From: Amphiplicatus metriothermophilus
GTDB taxonomy: Bacteria > Pseudomonadota > Alphaproteobacteria > Caulobacterales > Parvularculaceae
Assembly: GCF_900199215.1 (NCBI RefSeq)
Contig: NZ_FZQA01000003.1
Location: forward strand, 124,001 to 188,000
DNA length: 64,000 nucleotides
Direction of reading: 5' to 3'
How positions within the stretch are numbered: the first letter of the stretch is position 1; each line of letters starts with the position of its first letter. Positions 61,366 to 64,000 of the stretch are shown here, one piece after another. The notes beneath the pieces were generated by a model that saw only the letters and a list, made by a program, of their open reading frames with translations, made no database searches and was not told where the DNA came from. A program made the translations under genes and the position numbers.

Positions 61366-62271
61366 ATGGACGGTCTCCGACAGACCACGATCGCGCGCGA
61401 AGGCGCGCTTGAAGGCGTGGCGCTTCATACCGGCGCGCCCGTCCGCATGTTCCTGCGGCCCGCGCCGGCCGGGGCGGGGATCGTCTTCCGGCGCGCCGAT
61501 CTCGTCGCGGAGGGCGAGATTCCTGAAAGCGCCGCGCGCGTGCCGGCGCGCGCCGATCTCGTGGCGGATGCGCGGCTCGGCGTCACGTTGCGCAACGCCG
61601 CCGGCGTTTCGGCGCGTACGGTCGAGCATCTGATGGCCGCGCTGGCGCTCTGCGAAGTCGATAACGTCCTTGCCGATCTCGAAGGACCGGAGCTTCCCAT
61701 TCTCGACGGCAGCGCCGCCCCGTTCATCGACCTTATCGGGCGCTGCGGCCTGACGACGCTGCCGGCGCCGCGCCGCTTCATCGAGGCGACCCGAACCCTG
61801 CGCGAGACGGACGCAGAGCGCTTCGTCGAGATCTCGCCGGCCCGAGGCAGGCGCATCGAGGTCTCCATCGACTTCGCAGATCCGGCGATCGGGCGTCAAT
61901 CGGCGAGCCTCTCGCTCGACGATGCGGAAACGGCGCGCCGCCGCCTCGGTCCGGCGCGGACTTTCTGCGCGCTGCGCGAGGTGGACGTGATGCGCGCGGC
62001 GGGTCTGGCCCGCGGCGGCTCGCTCGACAACGCGGTCGTGGTCGACGGCGCGCGCGTGCTGAACGCCGAGGGGCTGCGCGACCCGGCGGAGTTCGTGCTG
62101 CACAAGGCGCTCGACCTCGTCGGCGACCTCGCTCTCGCCGGCGCGCCGGTGCGCGGCCGGATCGTCGCGCACAAGCCGGGCCACGACCTCAACACCCGCC
62201 TCGCCCGGCGCATTCTCGAGCAGTTCGCGCCTGACCGGCCGAGCGCCGCGCCGGCGCGTCTGACGGCCTGA
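61366..62271 (+). CDS. lpxC: UDP-3-O-acyl-GlcNAc deacetylase LpxC
   Basis: A 301-residue zinc enzyme, the committed step of lipid A synthesis. Motifs: RQTTIAREGALEGVALHTGA, TVEHLMAALALCEVDNVLAD (with zinc His), LPILDGSAAPFIDLIGRCGL, ARTFCALREVDVMRAAGLAR, and EFVLHKALDLVGDLALAG holding the other zinc ligands His and Asp. It starts at ATG 61366 after a separate leader of about 195 bases. Its presence together with lptF/lptG shows that the organism makes LPS. Confidence 0.96.
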   Translation: MDGLRQTTIAREGALEGVALHTGAPVRMFLRPAPAGAGIVFRRADLVAEGEIPESAARVPARADLVADARLGVTLRNAAGVSARTVEHLMAALALCEVDNVLADLEGPELPILDGSAAPFIDLIGRCGLTTLPAPRRFIEATRTLRETDAERFVEISPARGRRIEVSIDFADPAIGRQSASLSLDDAETARRRLGPARTFCALREVDVMRAAGLARGGSLDNAVVVDGARVLNAEGLRDPAEFVLHKALDLVGDLALAGAPVRGRIVAHKPGHDLNTRLARRILEQFAPDRPSAAPARLTA

Positions 62272-62361
62272 CCGGACGGCGACGCTTCGTTTGACCGCCG
62301 CCGCGCCGCCCCCTAAAAGACGAGGACAGGGGCGGGGGTAGAGGCGAGAGGCGTTTTGCCC

Positions 62362-63309
62362 ATGACGCGTTTCCATCGGTCGGCGGTTCTCGTCGGCGCA
62401 GTGTTCGCCGCGGCGTTGCTCGCGGCCTGCTCGTCTTCGGGCGGCAAGAAGAAGTTCGCCTATGTGGAGCGCCCGGTGGAGGTGCTCTACCAGCAGGCGA
62501 CTGATCGGCTCGAACGCAAGCGCTATGAGGAGGCGGTCGCGCTGTTCGAGGAGGTCGAACGCCAGCACCCCTATTCCTCCTGGGCGCGGCGCGCCATGCT
62601 GATGCGCGCTTTCGCCTATTATCAGAACAACGATTACGAGGAAGCGCTCGGCGCGCTCGATCAGTTCATCACGCTCCATCCCGGCAACAAGGACGCGCCC
62701 TACGCCTATTATCTGAAGGCCATGTGCTATTACGAGCGCATCACCGATGTCGGGCGCGATCAGGAACACACCAACAACGCGGTCGCCGCGCTCAATGACG
62801 TCATCCGACGCTATCCGAACACGGAATATGCGCGCGACGCGCGCCTCAAGCTTGATCTCACCTATGATCACCTTGCCGGCAAGGAGATGTATGTCGGCCG
62901 CTTCTATCTGAAGCAGAACAAGCACATCGCCGCCATCAATCGCTTCAGGACCGTCATCGAGAACTATCAGACGACCAGTCACGTGCCCGAAGCGCTGCAT
63001 CGCCTGGTCGAGGCCTATCTGGAGCTCGGGATCGTCGACGAGGCGATGTCGGCCGCCGCCGTGCTTGGCCATAACTATCCGGGCACGAAGTGGTACGAAG
63101 ATTCCTATCGGCTGTTCGCCCGTCACGGACTGATCGATGGAAGCGGCCGGCTCGCCATGCGCCGCCTGCCACGCGACGATTCGAAAAAGCGCAAGGGCAG
63201 GGACGAAAACGCGCCGGCCCTCACTGACGCCGGTCCGGCCGCCGAGCCGTCGCCGGTGGCGGAGGCGCTTCCCGTCGATCCGCTCGAAAGGCCGGAAGGC
63301 GGCGTGTAG
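62362..63309 (+). CDS. bamD: outer membrane assembly lipoprotein BamD
   Basis: A 315-residue lipoprotein from ATG 62362 (TTG at 62356 is an alternative). The signal peptide ends in the lipobox LLAACSSSG. The mature part has five TPR-like repeats: VEVLYQQATDRLERKRYEEA, FEEVERQHPYSSWARRAMLM, YYQNNDYEEALGALDQFITL, LDLTYDHLAGKEMYVGRFYL and KNKHIAAINRFRTVIENYQT-like sequence. It works with BamA to insert outer membrane proteins. The C-terminal 60 residues are charged and disordered. Gene order lpxC-bamD is typical of alphaproteobacteria. Confidence 0.95.
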   Translation: MTRFHRSAVLVGAVFAAALLAACSSSGGKKKFAYVERPVEVLYQQATDRLERKRYEEAVALFEEVERQHPYSSWARRAMLMRAFAYYQNNDYEEALGALDQFITLHPGNKDAPYAYYLKAMCYYERITDVGRDQEHTNNAVAALNDVIRRYPNTEYARDARLKLDLTYDHLAGKEMYVGRFYLKQNKHIAAINRFRTVIENYQTTSHVPEALHRLVEAYLELGIVDEAMSAAAVLGHNYPGTKWYEDSYRLFARHGLIDGSGRLAMRRLPRDDSKKRKGRDENAPALTDAGPAAEPSPVAEALPVDPLERPEGGV

Positions 63310-63336
63310 GGCGCGCAAGCGTCGGTTCCGCTTCCG

Positions 63337-64000
63337 TTACGGCGCGTTTCGCTTGCTTTCGCGAGGCGATCGGGATAAAGGGCGCGCCGCTTCGAAACGG
63401 GCCCCGCTCAGCAATGCGCGGGTGGCGTCGTCCGCGGGAAAAAAGGATTCGATGGCGAGCTCCGACAAGGTGACGTCCGTCGGCGAGCCGAACACCGTCG
63501 TCGCGGAGAAGAGCGACAGAACGCTCTCGCCCGCGCGCAGCGTCAGCGGCGTGAAGACGCCGTTGAATTCCTCCGCTTCGGCGCGCTCGGGCGCAGGAAA
63601 GCCTGAAAGCTCTGCATACAGTGTTTCTAGGTCGCGGTCGCCCGTCGCCTCGATCTGCCGCCTCAGTCGGGCCAGGACATGGACGCGCCACTGCGAGAGG
63701 TTGAGGATATGCGGAGCAAGTCCGTTGGGATGCAGCGACAGTCTGAGCACGTTGGCCGGCGGATCGAGCAGGGACGGGTCGGCCGCGCCCTGGGCGAGGG
63801 CGAGCGCCGCGTCGTTCGCTGCGAGCATGTTCCAGCCGCGATCGACTGCAAGCGCTGGATAGGGCATGTGCCCGTCGAGCAGCAGGCGAACAGCCTCGAC
63901 GGCTGGGCGCAGCGAGGGATCGTCGAGCGGGCGCGCGCGGTATAACGGCGCGTAGCCGGCCGCGGCCAGCATGGCGTTGCGCTCGCGCAAGGGGATGTCG
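63337..64000 (-). CDS. MmyB-like transcriptional regulator, C-terminal part (cut by window edge)
   Basis: About 220 codons are in the window, and the frame is open to the right edge, so the N-terminal helix-turn-helix lies outside. The visible part is the MmyB-like ligand-binding domain: LRERNAMLAAAGYAPLYRAR, AVEAVRLLLDGHMPYPALAV, DRGWNMLAANDAALALAQGA and ANVLRLSLHPNGLAPHILNL with SQWRVHVLARLRRQIEATGD. Such domains are PAS-like folds that may bind a fatty acid or similar ligand. The Met at 63990 is internal. It converges with bamD. Confidence 0.85.
   Translation of the reverse strand, partial: DIPLRERNAMLAAAGYAPLYRARPLDDPSLRPAVEAVRLLLDGHMPYPALAVDRGWNMLAANDAALALAQGAADPSLLDPPANVLRLSLHPNGLAPHILNLSQWRVHVLARLRRQIEATGDRDLETLYAELSGFPAPERAEAEEFNGVFTPLTLRAGESVLSLFSATTVFGSPTDVTLSELAIESFFPADDATRALLSGARFEAARPLSRSPRESKRNAP

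Noticed and set aside
61294-63318. Open frame of about 670 codons opposite lpxC and bamD
   Set aside because: Antisense shadow; lpxC and bamD have all their motifs on the plus strand.

Overview
The window is a GC-rich chromosomal segment of an alphaproteobacterium of the CtrA/CcrM type (Caulobacterales, Hyphomonadales or Parvularculales-like). The main evidence is a CtrA response regulator with the terminal Ala-Ala of the Caulobacter protein, a beta-class CcrM methyltransferase, a complete alphaproteobacterial dcw cluster (mraZ to ftsZ) followed by lpxC and bamD, and CtrA boxes and GANTC sites in front of cell-cycle genes. No rRNA, tRNA, CRISPR array, transposase or phage gene was recognised. 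The genus cannot be fixed from the sequence alone.

Layout. 1-5.4 kb: the start of an acyl-CoA dehydrogenase, two small secreted proteins, a GST, and a sulfur amino acid block (metC, GNAT, sseA, cysK). 5.5-12.7 kb: DUF6134-like protein, cfa, photolyase, a coiled-coil membrane protein, MipA/OmpV, ccrM and rnhB. 12.9-20.2 kb: a PA0069-type radical SAM protein, a three-gene Xre mini-operon with two palindromic operators, a pair of TIGR04283/TIGR04282 glycosyltransferases, an M19 dipeptidase, and a NarL-type two-component pair. 20.3-28.5 kb: a FecI/FecR/TonB-receptor operon with a second TonB receptor divergent from it. 28.6-39.4 kb: an envelope-lipid island. It has a Wzx-type flippase, two nucleotidyltransferases, lptF/lptG, a HIT protein and a metallophosphatase, divergent from a CDP-alcohol phosphotransferase, a DAG-kinase-like lipid kinase and a TAM41-like nucleotidyltransferase. 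40-41.7 kb: ctrA and a small coiled-coil protein. 42-63.3 kb: mraZ-rsmH-ftsL-ftsI-murE-murF-mraY-murD-ftsW-murG-murC-murB-(four-helix-bundle cassette)-ddl-ftsQ-ftsA-ftsZ, then lpxC and bamD. The right edge holds part of a MmyB-like regulator.

How it fits together. Methylation by CcrM and phosphorylated CtrA control the alphaproteobacterial cell cycle. Their likely targets are visible here: four GANTC sites in front of ccrM itself, three in front of mraZ, and two plus a perfect TTAA-N7-TTAA box in front of ftsZ. The dcw genes are mostly joined by 4-base start/stop overlaps, so translation is coupled along the operon.

The most interesting points are the lipid island, whose kinase/CDP-alcohol transferase/TAM41-like trio resembles the Caulobacter ceramide-phosphoglycerate genes but is paired with an lptFG operon; a four-helix-bundle gene with telomere-like repeats inserted between murB and ddl, which leaves ddl without its own Shine-Dalgarno; a related palindromic repeat between ftsQ and ftsA; and an FtsI whose KTG motif reads KTA.
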